A stretch of 31,168 nucleotides of DNA, taken from NCBI GenBank assembly GCA_000827205.1, contig KN832568.1, forward strand, positions 689,372-720,539. The letters are read 5' to 3'. Below, piece after piece: positions 1-10,031 of this stretch (positions are counted from its first letter, which is position 1; each line of letters starts with the position of its first letter). The notes under the pieces were generated by a model. That model saw only the letters and a program-made list of their open reading frames with translations. It was not told where the DNA came from and ran no database searches. The translations under genes and the position numbers were made by a program. This stretch comes from Plicaturopsis crispa FD-325 SS-3 (lineage: Eukaryota; Basidiomycota; Agaricomycetes; Amylocorticiales; Amylocorticiaceae).

Positions 1-82
1 CGAGTACGTCGCGTCTCAGCCGCACAGTACGATGTGGAACGACTGAGTGAATTATACCTATGAAAGCGAGTACGTCGCGTCT
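1..82 (+). repeat. 16-bp direct repeat, two copies
   Basis: The 16 bases at 1-16 (CGAGTACGTCGCGTCT) recur exactly at 67-82. The first copy overlaps by two bases the start of a 33-bp repeat at 15-47, whereas the second copy is followed by different sequence. This suggests a rearranged or partly deleted repeat unit at the window edge. No gene is visible here and function is unknown. Confidence 0.8.
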
Positions 83-167
83 AGTACAAGCATAAGTAAA
101 TAACCAAAGTAATGTATGAATGAATGTAACATACCTCAGCCGCACAGTACGATGTGGAACGACTGAG
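15..167 (+). repeat. 33-bp direct repeat, two copies (15-47 and 135-167)
   Basis: An identical 33-base block occurs at 15-47 and 135-167, with start points 120 bp apart. Each copy begins CTCAGCCG and ends CGACTGAG, so its ends form a near-perfect 8-bp inverted repeat (7 of 8 bases) and could fold as a short hairpin. Such units could be remnants of a small non-autonomous element, but no target duplication is recognisable. Confidence 0.8.
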
Positions 168-250
168 GAAAAGGAAAATAACAGACAGCAAATTACAAGT
201 CCATGAACGCTGACCAATCAACCCAGTATAGAAAATAGCCCCTGTGTGTT

Positions 251-358
251 CTGGTCTCAAATTTGCCGCGCCACTGTGGCGCGGCAAAAACCAGACCAGA
301 AAGTTGGTCACATGATCTGCCTATGGCAGATGGTCTTTGCGCGCGCCACCGAGGCGCG
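251..358 (+). repeat. Duplicated GC-rich hairpin cluster
   Basis: Three stem-loops lie in 110 bp. The first has 13-bp perfect arms at 262-274 and 276-288 around a single T, flanked by a further 7-bp pair (251-257 with 293-299). The second pairs 315-321 with 325-331. The third pairs CGCGCC at 342-347 with GGCGCG at 353-358. Hairpins one and three share sequence (TTTGC, CGCGCCAC, then GGCGCG after three bases), so one is probably a diverged duplicate of the other. They lie upstream of the LTR remnant and may belong to its internal region or to an insert in it. Confidence 0.7.
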
Positions 359-419
359 TTGGACAGAGGGTGCAAGCGGGCACCGTTATATTCTGTCAAA
401 ACCCACTCTCTTTTTATGT

Positions 420-774
420 TCCTCCTGCTCAGACTACCACCCGTTCCGGCCGCGTTTCCAAACCCGCCGTCCGTCTCGATCCGATTATTCGTCGCTAGCT
501 AGTTTTTCAGCTGGAGGGGAGGTACTGTAAGGGTCAAGGCACCGACCCTTACCCTTGTCCGAGCACTGTTTAGCCTATCTATAGTTCCGTTCAGCTTGTA
601 TATAGTTCGTGCGCTTACCTGTACGATTCCTTGCTGAATCAACGCCAGTTATCGGCACTCTTGCTTTTCTCCCACTTCGTGCTCACTCTCTCTCCTCTGC
701 GTTCGCACTGGGTCTTCGAGTTCTCGCACTCGCTCGCTCACTTATTTCCTCGCTCTACTCTTGCCCATCACACA
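420..774 (+). mobile_element. 3' end of an LTR retrotransposon fossil, probably Ty3/Gypsy-like
   Basis: Around 430-500 one frame carries a basic TRSGRVSKP-type motif, as often seen at the C-terminal end of Gypsy-type polyproteins. It is followed by a purine-rich tract (about 512-522, GGAGGGGAGG) and a sequence starting TGTAAGGG at 526, which fits a 3' LTR. Only the terminal part is present and the element cannot be whole in this window. Its left limit is not clear and the short repeats at 1-360 may or may not belong to it. The family assignment rests on a short motif and is tentative. No second LTR is available for dating. Confidence 0.5.
526..774 (+). repeat. Probable LTR of the retrotransposon fossil
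   Basis: The segment starts TGT directly after a polypurine tract and could end at ACA near 772-774, giving an LTR of about 250 bp. Its first 25 bases contain a small inverted repeat (GTAAGGGT and ACCCTTAC), TATA-like runs lie near 577 and 600, and the right half is pyrimidine-rich, as in many fungal LTR U5 regions. The right border is inferred only from the ACA ending and the start of unrelated coding-like sequence. Confidence 0.45.
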
Positions 775-775
775 C

Positions 776-1960
776 TTGAGGACCAGAACTTTCTGATCGT
801 GGAATTACACTGGCAAGATACGCCTAAGAAAAACACGGATATATACTTGTGCACGAGCAGGAGCATCTCAAACGAGCCAGAGGTCGGCATCTGCCAGTGC
901 CCCGAATGTACTGTGTCTTGAATTTGCAGAATCTCCAGATGATCCATGCATGCGCCCCAGGAAATTGTCAAAGACCCACAGTTGCGGCCCCATCTTCCTT
1001 CTGACAGCCGATTGCGAGTAGTTGGCAGCGTTGCATGTCATTGCCCAGAGTCCGTAACGCCCTTCGCCGATGCAGAATGTTATCTCTCTGTGGTTGCGTA
1101 GAATTTAAGAGCATAGGGCTGGGGTGCGTTATTGGCCAAAGGACGTAGACAGGATGATTCGTCGCGTCCGTTGCACAGGCCGCAAAGTGAGATAAGAGCG
1201 AAGTGCATGCGTCCCTCGTGCGAGCGTACTTGACACAGCTGCAGTGGCAGCCGAAGTCATTGCAAAATATGATGTCTATGATCACATCGAGGATGCCAGC
1301 GTTGATGAATACGGCGGAATGGGTGGCGACGGGCCTGAGTAGTGCCAGACGAGCGATGAAGTCAAGCAAGAGAAGGACCTCGTGATAAGTGTTATTGTAC
1401 CGGTCGATAGACATCCTGTACGCCGACCAAAGGTATTCGTCAATACGAATTGCGCTACCCCGAGACCTAGTGTGGACGCAGAAACAGTGAGTGATTCCGC
1501 TGCACGCCTCAACGTGCCTAGCGGAGTGAAGTACGAACCAGTGCACGTACACGATTGCGATGAGCTCTGCAAGTAGCAGGCGCATCTCGACCAGGGCCAT
1601 GAGCATGATGCGTCATGCCATGCATGCTGTTTCGCCTGTGGCGATTTGCATCACAAGAAAACGCAAGGCACGTCTGCGCGTACTCCCGCTGTAGAGTCCT
1701 GTCCAGCAGGCGAAGAACATGTCAGCGAAGTCCGAGGACGAACTTCATCGCGGGCGCACCTCGAAAGCTCCAGGATGTCGTACATTTGGTCGATCCCAGA
1801 TGGCGGGTGTTAATCATTATGCGTAAAAGGCATCCCAATGACAACTAGTCTGCGTCGGATATTCAATCTCAAAGCCACGAGGTGAAACATGGTCCTGCCG
1901 GACGATGTACCGCACAATAGTCCTTCACTACGCCGCGTAGCTAGAATAAAAACTCACCGG
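776..1960 (-). pseudogene. Decayed or truncated host coding sequence, unknown family
   Basis: On the minus strand a single frame stays protein-like from about 1940 down to 968, with a 212-codon open part at 968-1606. Stretches such as LLDFIARLALLRPVATHS and the following INAGILDVIIDIIF are helical and leucine-rich, in an armadillo-like style found in lineage-specific Agaricomycete proteins. Several stops interrupt the same frame upstream of 1606 and a further short frame continues to about 768. Some could be explained by introns, but I could not build a clean gene model. The sequence runs up to the right border of the LTR remnant, so the gene may have been cut by that insertion. It could instead be a live gene with missed introns. 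No function is assigned. Confidence 0.4.
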
Positions 1961-2455
1961 ACAATTTGTTGTGCCCTATGCGACCGGGCCCGGTCCAGGG
2001 GAGGCTGCAGCATGGCAATGCGAGTCATTTACTTGTACCCCATCCAGTGTCAATGGGTTTGCTAGTTCCGTTGCCCATCGGGCGCTGCATATTGTCGTGC
2101 ATGCCGATATGATGCTATACGGAGCAGGATCTAACGAGTCTGTGCAAGCATGTAAACACAGCAGAGCGACGTACCAGCGGAGAAAGCTTACCAGAAATGA
2201 CTGAACCATGAGGCGGGCACAACGAGATCACAGTCAAAAGGCGACCGAGTGAGGGTCTGTATGTTGGCGTGGAAGTTGGCAACATTGGCAACGGGTTCAG
2301 CGGACTGGGGCTAGCGTTCAGACCCACGCTCAAGTCTCGTTCTCGGATTCCGAAACTGCACAAGATCAGCTAAGAATACGAGAACGCGCGTTAGATAAGA
2401 GGGCTAGACAATACGATACAGGGATGTGCACGCTGTAGCAATATCATTGCCACAT
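1961..2455. other. Intergenic stretch, no confident gene
   Basis: Between the decayed frame and the 3' end of the PrpF-like gene. The minus strand holds a 77-codon frame (1976-2209) in register with the decayed frame to its left, which could be a further 5' piece of it. Nothing else is recognisable. Confidence 0.4.
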
Positions 2456-3715
2456 TCACCACCATACGGCACCCTTCATCAAGCGCCTGCCAGTGCGGAT
2501 GACCTGGGCACTTTTCACTTCACCGTTTGCATGAAACTCAGCGCCAACTTCGACCATACCCGAAGGGTGTCTGATACGGACGCGACCAGGACTTCTGCCC
2601 TTTCGCTGAGAATGCCGGACGATACTCCATGGTATGGTGCCCTCTACACCAGCGGCTACACCCAGACACAGACCAACGGTCATGGGGACGGCCCTGTGGA
2701 GAACCCCCATGGAGAGGGCATGGACCACGACATCGGCGTCAGAGTCGGATGGAGAAGGGGGTGACACTATAGCAATTTTAGGCTGAGCCTGCGCGGTAGG
2801 ATCCAATCCCATAGCGGTCGCGCCTTGTTGGCGGATGAGTTCCAATGTATCCCCGACATCGTTGCTCTCAAAATCGATAGGTGCATTGCCAGTGAGCCTC
2901 AATGTTTTCCGAAGATCCTCCGCGGCGATGAACACGGTAGGGTTGGTGGCGTCTACGAGAGACATGGGAACGGTGGCAATATCGATGGGATTGCCTGATG
3001 GGAGTAATTTACCAGTGCGCGCACCGCCTGGAGAGTCAAATGCAAGGACGATCTCAGAAGCGTGTCCATGCACGCCAGCTATCGAGGTTTGTTCAAGGTC
3101 GAGCTTGGCCACGGAATCGATCACAGGAAATGTGGTGCGGACGAGCTTGTTCGTGTTCGTGTTGAACGCGGAGATTGTAGCGACCGCTCCAGAGGATGTC
3201 TCGACTGGTCGAGCTGCACATATAGCTTCGTCCAACGCGAAAACACCGATCATGCTCGACAGGTTACCGCAGTTTCCGGTGTAGTCTACGACGGAATCGC
3301 GAATGCCTTGACTCAAATACTGATCAGGAAGTCGCGGAGGCGGGGCGACGGCTGCACATTACTTACCTATCTGAACGAAGGTGTATTCGCAATCTATTCC
3401 GCGCAATTTCTGTTCGGGCGAGGGCGCACCCACCACGCATATCTTTGACAAGCTGGAGACACCGCCGCCCATCCCGTTCAGCTGTCGACCGTACTGAGGA
3501 TCCGGCGACCCCATGATACCACGAAATATGCCATCCCATGACTGACGGTCGTCTGGGAGGTCATCTCGCTTCAAGTAGACGCCTTTCGAGGTCCCCCCGC
3601 GAATGAATGTTGCTGGCAAAGGATTCGCCGTCTTGGAACTGTACATTGCAGCGGTACTTCGAGAGCGAGTATTCGATCGCACCGACAGTATCGAGCTCCG
3701 GAGTACTGATGTCAT
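2456..3715 (-). CDS. PrpF-family (methylaconitate isomerase-like) protein
   Basis: Two exons, 3367-3715 and 2456-3306, joined by a 60-bp GT-AG intron, encode 399 residues, the usual length for the family. PrpF-type proteins have a diaminopimelate-epimerase-like double fold and isomerise the double bond of aconitate-type acids; bacterial PrpF works in the 2-methylcitrate route of propionate breakdown. Seen here are the N-terminal signature TFIRGGTSKGVYL, the GMGGGVSSLSK loop, and TGNCGNLSS just after the intron, the usual active-site cysteine region. I chose the ATG at 3715 because the first 40 residues are rich in Arg and Ser and lack acids, like a mitochondrial presequence. An in-frame ATG at 3844 would add 43 less convincing residues. 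The acceptor (AAG, at 3307) was chosen for frame and family fit. Substrate in fungi is not known from sequence. It is transcribed divergently from XRN1. Confidence 0.85.
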
Positions 3716-3927
3716 GGGCGAGGGCCTGCGGGTGCATACAAGGAGTAACGCAGCCTTGAAAGCTCTTGAGTCTTCAGATAAATATGTTTTGCGGGGTAAA
3801 TCATGATGAGAGTTCGGAGAAGTCGGAGATCCAAACATGTCCAAAATGAACGCCGCGACGAAGAGGCGTGCGCGTTGTGTACAACGACGACGACCTACTT
3901 TACCACAAACCTACCCGTCGCTGCAGT
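3716..3927. promoter_or_regulatory. Divergent promoter region, PrpF-like gene and XRN1
   Basis: 212 bp separate the chosen start codons of two divergent genes, so both promoters and 5' leaders should lie here. No clear TATA or CCAAT box is seen. An upstream ATG at 3839 opens a short frame that overlaps the XRN1 start codon in another frame. Confidence 0.5.
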
Positions 3928-6900
3928 ATGGGTGAGATTTAATTCAACAATCGAGTTAGCGCAACATATTGATCCTTCCCTTCTACTCCAGGTATCCCGA
4001 AGGTTCGTCGCGTCGTTCGCATGCAGCAGACTTGAACTCACCGATGTTTCTGTAGTTTTTCCGATATATCTCGTGAGCACGGGCGTTGGACTCTACGCTA
4101 CTTATCTCACTGTCCTCTAGGGAGCGGTACCCCCTCACATCGCAGCTGATACAAGAGAACAAGATCCCAGAATTCGGTGAGTACGCAAACTTCATTGGTG
4201 GCCCGGGCTAAGCGATTACCAGACAATCTCTACCTGGACTTCAATGGGATCATACACAACTGTGAGCGGCTGTGCTCCCAAGACCATAGGAAACGGACTA
4301 CTGACCGTGTCTCTTCGCAGGCTCCCATCCCAACGACGAGGATGCACATTTTCGATTATCAGAGGAGCAGATGTTCACGTCCATATTCACATATGTCGAC
4401 CATTTATTCGGGAAAATTAAACCAAAGAAACTATTCTTCATGGCCGTCGACGGCGTCGCGCCCCGCGCGAAAATGAACCAACAACGAAGTCGGCGGTTCC
4501 GGACGGCGAAGGAGGCGAAGGAGGTCAGAGAGAAAGCAGAAAGCAAGGGCGAGAAATTGCCGGATGAGAAAGCGTTCGACAGCAATTGCATCACTCCCGG
4601 TGCGTGCGCGTGCGTTTCTGTGGCTTAAGCAGGTTTTGACGTCACTACGTAGGCACGCCGTTCATGGTGCGGCTGTCTGAACAGCTACGGTACTTTGTGA
4701 ACAAGAAGATAACCGAGGATGCAAACTGGCGGGATGTTGAGGTGGTTCTCTCGGGCCACGAGGTGCCAGGGGAAGGAGAGCACAAGATCATGGAATACAT
4801 CCGCTTGTCGCGCGCGCAGCCAGACTACAACCCCAACGTCAGGCATTGCTTATACGGGCTAGACGCCGACCTGATCATGTTGGGTCTGCTGAGCCACGAT
4901 CCCCACTTCTGCTTGCTGCGGGAGGAGGTCAAATTCGGGCCCGCATCGCGGAAGAAGGGCAACACCAGGTATGTCCCGTGGCACGCCCGCGCAGAAAACG
5001 CTGACTTCGCGGAAGCCTGGACGCGATCAACTTTTACTTGTTACACCTCTCGCTCATGCGCGAGTACCTTGACCTGGAGTTCCGGGATATCGAGCCCGTG
5101 CTGCCGTTCGCGTACAGCCTCGAGCGCGTAATCGACGACTTTATCCTCCTCGCGGTGTTCGTCGGTAATGATTTTCTGCCCAATTTGCCTGACCTACACA
5201 TCCATGAGAACGGCCTCGAGAGGCTTTTCGACGTGTACAAGAAGGTGCTTCCGTCTTTAGGTGAGCGTCATCTTTGCCACAGTCCGCGAAATACTAACGG
5301 AATATGGAGACGGCTATATCAACGAGAGCGGAACGATCAACACCAAGCGTCTCCAGGTCGTCCTCGACGACATGGCGAAATGGGAGCAGGAAGTGTTCGT
5401 GAAAGAGTACGGGGACTTGAATTGGTTCAAGGGCAAGCAGGCGAAGCATGTCAAAGAGATGGAATCAGCCCGCAAGCGGTCGAGCCTCGGTGCGTTTTTT
5501 TTGCCTGCAACCAGGCGCGCACAGTACTGACGCTTCCCGCAGTTCTGACACGGCCTCAGCGGGAGATATTCGATCAGGTGAAGTCGTTCGTGCTCAGTCA
5601 CCGGGACGTGTCCAGTGCCTCTGCTCTCCGCGCAGCCCGGCTTGCAATGCCAAACACGTTCCCCGCTCGGGAACGCCAGTTTATCACCACGCTCGCCGAG
5701 GACCTGCACTTATGTATCGCATGGGACGAATATGACGACGAAGACCAGAACTTAGTGGTGCTGCGGTTCCCCGGCGGTGCGCTGGAAGAGCCTTTACCGC
5801 CTCCCGCCGAAAACTCTGGAGAAGGGGAGGAGTGGGAAGATGTGGACAGCGAGGACGAGGTCGAAGACGACGAGGAGAGTAGGGTGGCTGGTGATCGGGT
5901 GTTGAAGAAGTACGATAAAGCACACGTGGCCGCTGACGACGAGGACGGGGACTTTGACGCCCGTCATGAGAGATCTATTCAGGCGAAGATGGACGAGTGG
6001 AAGCGTGGCTACTATCAGGTATGCCGTTCAGCTTGTGTCACGCTTGTTTATTGGATTTAACGGAGAATGATTACAGGGCAAACTTGAGATATCGTACGAC
6101 GATCCCAAGGAGATGGGGGACCTCGTATTCCGATATGTGGAGGGCCTCCAGTGGGTTATGCACTATTATTATAGCGGTGTCGCGTCATGGGGATGGTTTT
6201 ATAACTACCATTATGCTCCTCGGATATCCGGTGAGCTCCACTTTCTCGGTCATCCTGCTCTGTGTTTATTAAAACAGCTGTTTAGATCTCCGAGGAGTGG
6301 ACAAGATGTCCTTCAATTTCGAATTAGGGACACCTTTCCGGCCTTTCGAACAGCTGATGGGCGTTTTGCCCGCGGCTAGCAAAGACCTCATTCCACTGGC
6401 ATATCAGGTGCGTACATAGTTGTGACTGCCAAGAATATTATTCACACAGCTCGTTCATAGGAATTGATGTTCAACCCCAATTCACCCATCATCGATTTCT
6501 ATCCGCTTGAGTTTGAGCAGGATTTGAACGGTAAGAAGCAGGACTGGGAAGCCATCGTAAAGATCCCATTTATCGATGAGAAGCGACTATTGAGCGCAAT
6601 GAAAAGTGGGTGCAAATCTTCCGTATCATCCGTATACCTAACGAACTTGAACCGCAGCCCGGGAGCACCGATTAACGAAGGACGAGCAGGCGCGAAATAG
6701 CTTTGGCGTAAGCACAAAGTTCAGCTACAACCCAGGCGAGCCAATAACCTACCCATCCTCGCTGCCCGGGTTCTTCCCCCCGCTCTACCGATGCACATGC
6801 CGCATGGAGCAATTTGACCTCCCTACGCTAGGTGGTTTGCACCTGATAGAAGGTCTCTGTGATGGCGTTTCGCTAGGCGCAGAGGCACTTGCTGGCTTTC

Positions 6901-9216
6901 CCTCTCTGCAAACCCTTCCTCATACCGCTCAACTTGGTCATCACGGCGTCAATGTCCACGGCTCGGAGAGCCGGAATAAGTCCATGGTCGTCCATATCTC
7001 GAATCCCTACGAAGACCTTAAGCCACAGGATATCGCCAAGGACTTGGTCGGCAAGCGGACCTTCGTGGGCTGGCCTTTCCTTCACGAGGCCAAGGTCGTA
7101 GCTGTCTCCGATTCATTGTTCAAGTACGAGCGGATGGCCATCATTCCGGGTGCCGCGCCCAAGATCATCTCGAATCCGCATCCACCGCAGGGGGTCGGTC
7201 ATTGGAAAATGAAGGCCGAGAGAATTGAATCGACATATTCGAAGAAGACAGGTGTTATCACTGGCACTGTCGACGTCCTGCTTCACGTCCGGCCATTAAA
7301 GGGTATGCATTGCATCCCATACTGTACGATCAATGTCACTCACATCAATTTTTCCAGGACTCAAACGCTTAGAGTCCGGCGCATTTGTGAAGGATTACGA
7401 GGGCTCGGACAAGGAACAAGAGTACGCCGTTCAAATGACCCTCCCCGAGGTCGTTTGCGAGGACCCACGTTTCCTAGAGCGAGACGCACCTCCTCTATCC
7501 GAAGAGTTCCCCGAAGGGAGTAAAATCTTCTTCCTGGGCGAGCACGCCTACGGTGTAGCTGCCCAAGTGTCCGCCACAACAGAAACCACTCTTTCCGTTA
7601 TCCTTGCCGTGGGTTGGTCTTCTTTCCCTACGGTGCTGGTGGCTAAACATGTGTCGTCTAGTTCTTCCCGTCGGACAAAGCCGAGAACGACAAATTCAAG
7701 GCTATTGTGCAGAGTCGTGTGTCAGTTCGGTATTACCCATCTTTCAAGACCGCAGAAGTCCTTGGCATATCCAGCCGTGCTGTTTCCAAGATCACTTCAA
7801 GCTTCATGGTCTTGACGGGGGATGGACAGAAGAACAACCTGGGGCTCAGTCTCAAATTCGAAGCCAAGGCATTGAAGGTCATCGATTATTCCCGCAAAGA
7901 TCCTTCGGGTAAATTTTGGGAGTTCAGCGAGAAAGCTGTAAATCTCATGAGGGACTACAAGGTATGTCAAGCTTACTACGGTTGTCTACATGGCTAATGG
8001 AATTTCGGCACAGAGGGCTTTCCCCGAAGTGTTCCGTCATCTCGACACCAACGGCGATGGTTCGTCTTCGATTTATAATCATTCCACTCCATTTCTCATC
8101 GTGAGTTCAGCTATGATCAGGGCCTCCGATATATGGCCGAATGACGAGCCCGACTCGAAAGTCAAAGAGGTCAAGTCTTGGCTGAAGGCTCAGGGCGTCC
8201 GAGACTTCGAGCCCGTCACCTTGTTTTCTGATCAATTAACCAAGGTGCGTTCGTTCCTTGCATCAGAAGTCACCCCGACTCAACTTACGTTCACTGCAGA
8301 GTACCGTTGGTGAAATCGAGAAACTTGCCGACAACATTACCGAGAGCAAGTCCTCGTCGGCGATCAAAAAGGCCATCGTGAAGGGTATACCACGACAAGC
8401 GGTTCTGAAGCCCTCGCATGCTGTGTATCGATTACAGAACCAACACTTCGCTCTCGGGGACAGAGTGACAATGGTGCAGGATTCCGGAGGTGTTCCCCTC
8501 TCGATCAAGGGTGTTGTCATCGGCTTGAGCGCTAAGTCGATGGATGTCGTATGGGATGTTGCGTTCATGTCTGGCACCACCATGGGCGATCGGTCAGTAC
8601 TCAACTGATAGTCTGCAAGAATCGACTGACGATCTAAGGAACAGGTGTTCTCAATACCGCGGCTCCACAGTCGAGTTCAATTCGTGCTTAAACCTCAGTG
8701 ATCCCCAGTTCGTTACCTCCACGAACCCGAAAGCACCCCCTCCTGAGCCGAGGGCCCCTTTCAAACCACGCTTTGGACCCCATCCGGTCGTCCAACCTGC
8801 GCCTGGGCAACAGGCCGCTTCTGGTTTCCGACCAGCTCCTGCAAAGTACGCCCACCTTGTTCTTTGCATACTTACAAAAACTGATGCAGGGCATTTGCAG
8901 CCACTCTCCGGTGCATATCATGGCTAACCCAAATCGGGGCCGCGGAGGACATGTGAATGGTCGCGGGGGAGGCTTGAACGCCAATGGGCCTCCGGTAAAT
9001 GGAGGGCATGCGGATGCCGCAGTACACGTCAACGGCGGCCCCCCTGCTGGACGTGGAGGTGCGTTCCCAAGAGGTGGATTCGTCCCCGGTAGAGGCGGGT
9101 TCGTTCCAGGAGGTCGTGGACGGGGGTTCGTTCCAGATTTTAACAGAGGAAGAGGCGGTCGGGGCTTCCGTGGTAGGGGTCGAGGAGGGGCTTTTAACGC
9201 CCCGTTACCCTCGTAG
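3928..9216 (+). CDS. XRN1: 5'-3' exoribonuclease 1 (cytoplasmic mRNA decay)
   Basis: XRN1 degrades decapped 5'-monophosphate RNA in the cytoplasm. Exons: 3928-3931, 3992-4002, 4056-4072, 4121-4176, 4223-4261, 4321-4599, 4653-4968, 5016-5260, 5310-5489, 5543-6018, 6077-6230, 6286-6407, 6461-6605, 6658-7302, 7358-7608, 7662-7961, 8014-8059, 8111-8244, 8300-8592, 8645-8845, 8901-9216. All 20 introns are GT-AG, 46-60 bp; the product is 1409 residues. The N-terminus MGIPKFFRYISERYP and catalytic residues match yeast numbering (D35, H41, D86, K93, Q97, R101), followed by [21 protein letters not shown] and GNDFLP. The linker to the second conserved block is acidic. An SH3-like region after residue ~1130 and the long C-terminal part favour XRN1 over nuclear RAT1. 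The last ~100 residues are a Gly/Arg/Asn-rich RGG tail, which may bind RNA or partners. Confidence 0.95.
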
Positions 9217-9529
9217 GAGGCGTGCATGAACATTGTGTAATCAGGTAGGTATACATACGGGAAGGACGCGTTATCTTCACAGCGTAGTTCTTAATTATTG
9301 TAGTTGCATTGTACACCCTTAGTCGCGCCGTGGGAGGAGAGTCAGGAGACCGAAGTCACCGAATTCGTTCAAATTCAAAATCTGGCTCAACGTTCTTTGT
9401 CGCTGAACCGCTCTCGTAGCACTAGCAGTTTTCATTCTGAAGCTGACAGCCTGACTTCCCAAACGCATACACATCCAGGTCGACCAGTCGCAGTGGATTA
9501 TAGCTGGGGCCACCGTGACGAGTACTTCT
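9217..9529. other. Intergenic, XRN1 3' region and GFA gene 5' region
   Basis: This 313-bp gap lies between two genes on the same strand and should hold the XRN1 poly(A) site and the promoter of the next gene. No further gene or repeat is seen. Confidence 0.5.
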
Positions 9530-10031
9530 ATGTCGTCGTCGTCGTCTACCGCTCAGAGTCACAAGGGCTCGTGCCTTTGCAAGAAAGTGCAGTTTGAAGT
9601 AACTGGCAAGCCATTCACGTTCTTCGTCTGCCATTGCAGCAACTGCAAAAAGGCGAGCGGCTCTGCGTTCATGGCCAATGTCTTTTTCAAGGAAGATGTG
9701 AGCCAGTCGTCTCACCATGATCCGTTCCTTCTTTCCTGATCAGCGGCTGGCGTTCAACTTTCGTTGTCAGCAATTCCGCCTCCTGGAGGGAGCCGATTCC
9801 ATCCGCGTGTACGAGGACAGCGACGTGGAGTCTGGGGCAACCCTGCACCGCTCGTTCTGCGGCAACTGCGGCTCGTCGTTGTTCCTGGCCAATTCCAAGC
9901 GCCCTGGGAACCGCATCATTGCGTCGGGGACGATAGATGGTGCGCACGATTGGACACCGGTGAAGGAGGTCTTCGGCCATCGAAAAATTGGATGGTTGCA
10001 TGATGATATCATCAAAAGGGCACGCTTGTAG
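9530..10031 (+). CDS. GFA / CENP-V domain zinc-binding protein
   Basis: Exons 9530-9697 and 9744-10031, with a 46-bp GT-AG intron, encode 151 residues, the normal size for single-domain GFA proteins. The family was named for glutathione-dependent formaldehyde-activating enzyme; most members have unknown substrates. The zinc-binding cysteines are present in order: CLCKKVQFEV near the start, CHCSNCKKASGS, then CGNCGSSLF in exon 2. The C-terminal DWTPVKEVFGHRKIGWL also fits the family. The ATG at 9530 follows an in-frame GTG at 9515 and is the first plausible start; the leading serine run comes from a TCG repeat. It is probably cytosolic, since no signal peptide or membrane segment is seen. It follows XRN1 on the same strand with no evident functional link. 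Confidence 0.9.

Noticed and set aside
1-167. CRISPR-like array from the short direct repeats
   Set aside because: Only two copies, irregular spacing and a eukaryotic context; not a CRISPR array.
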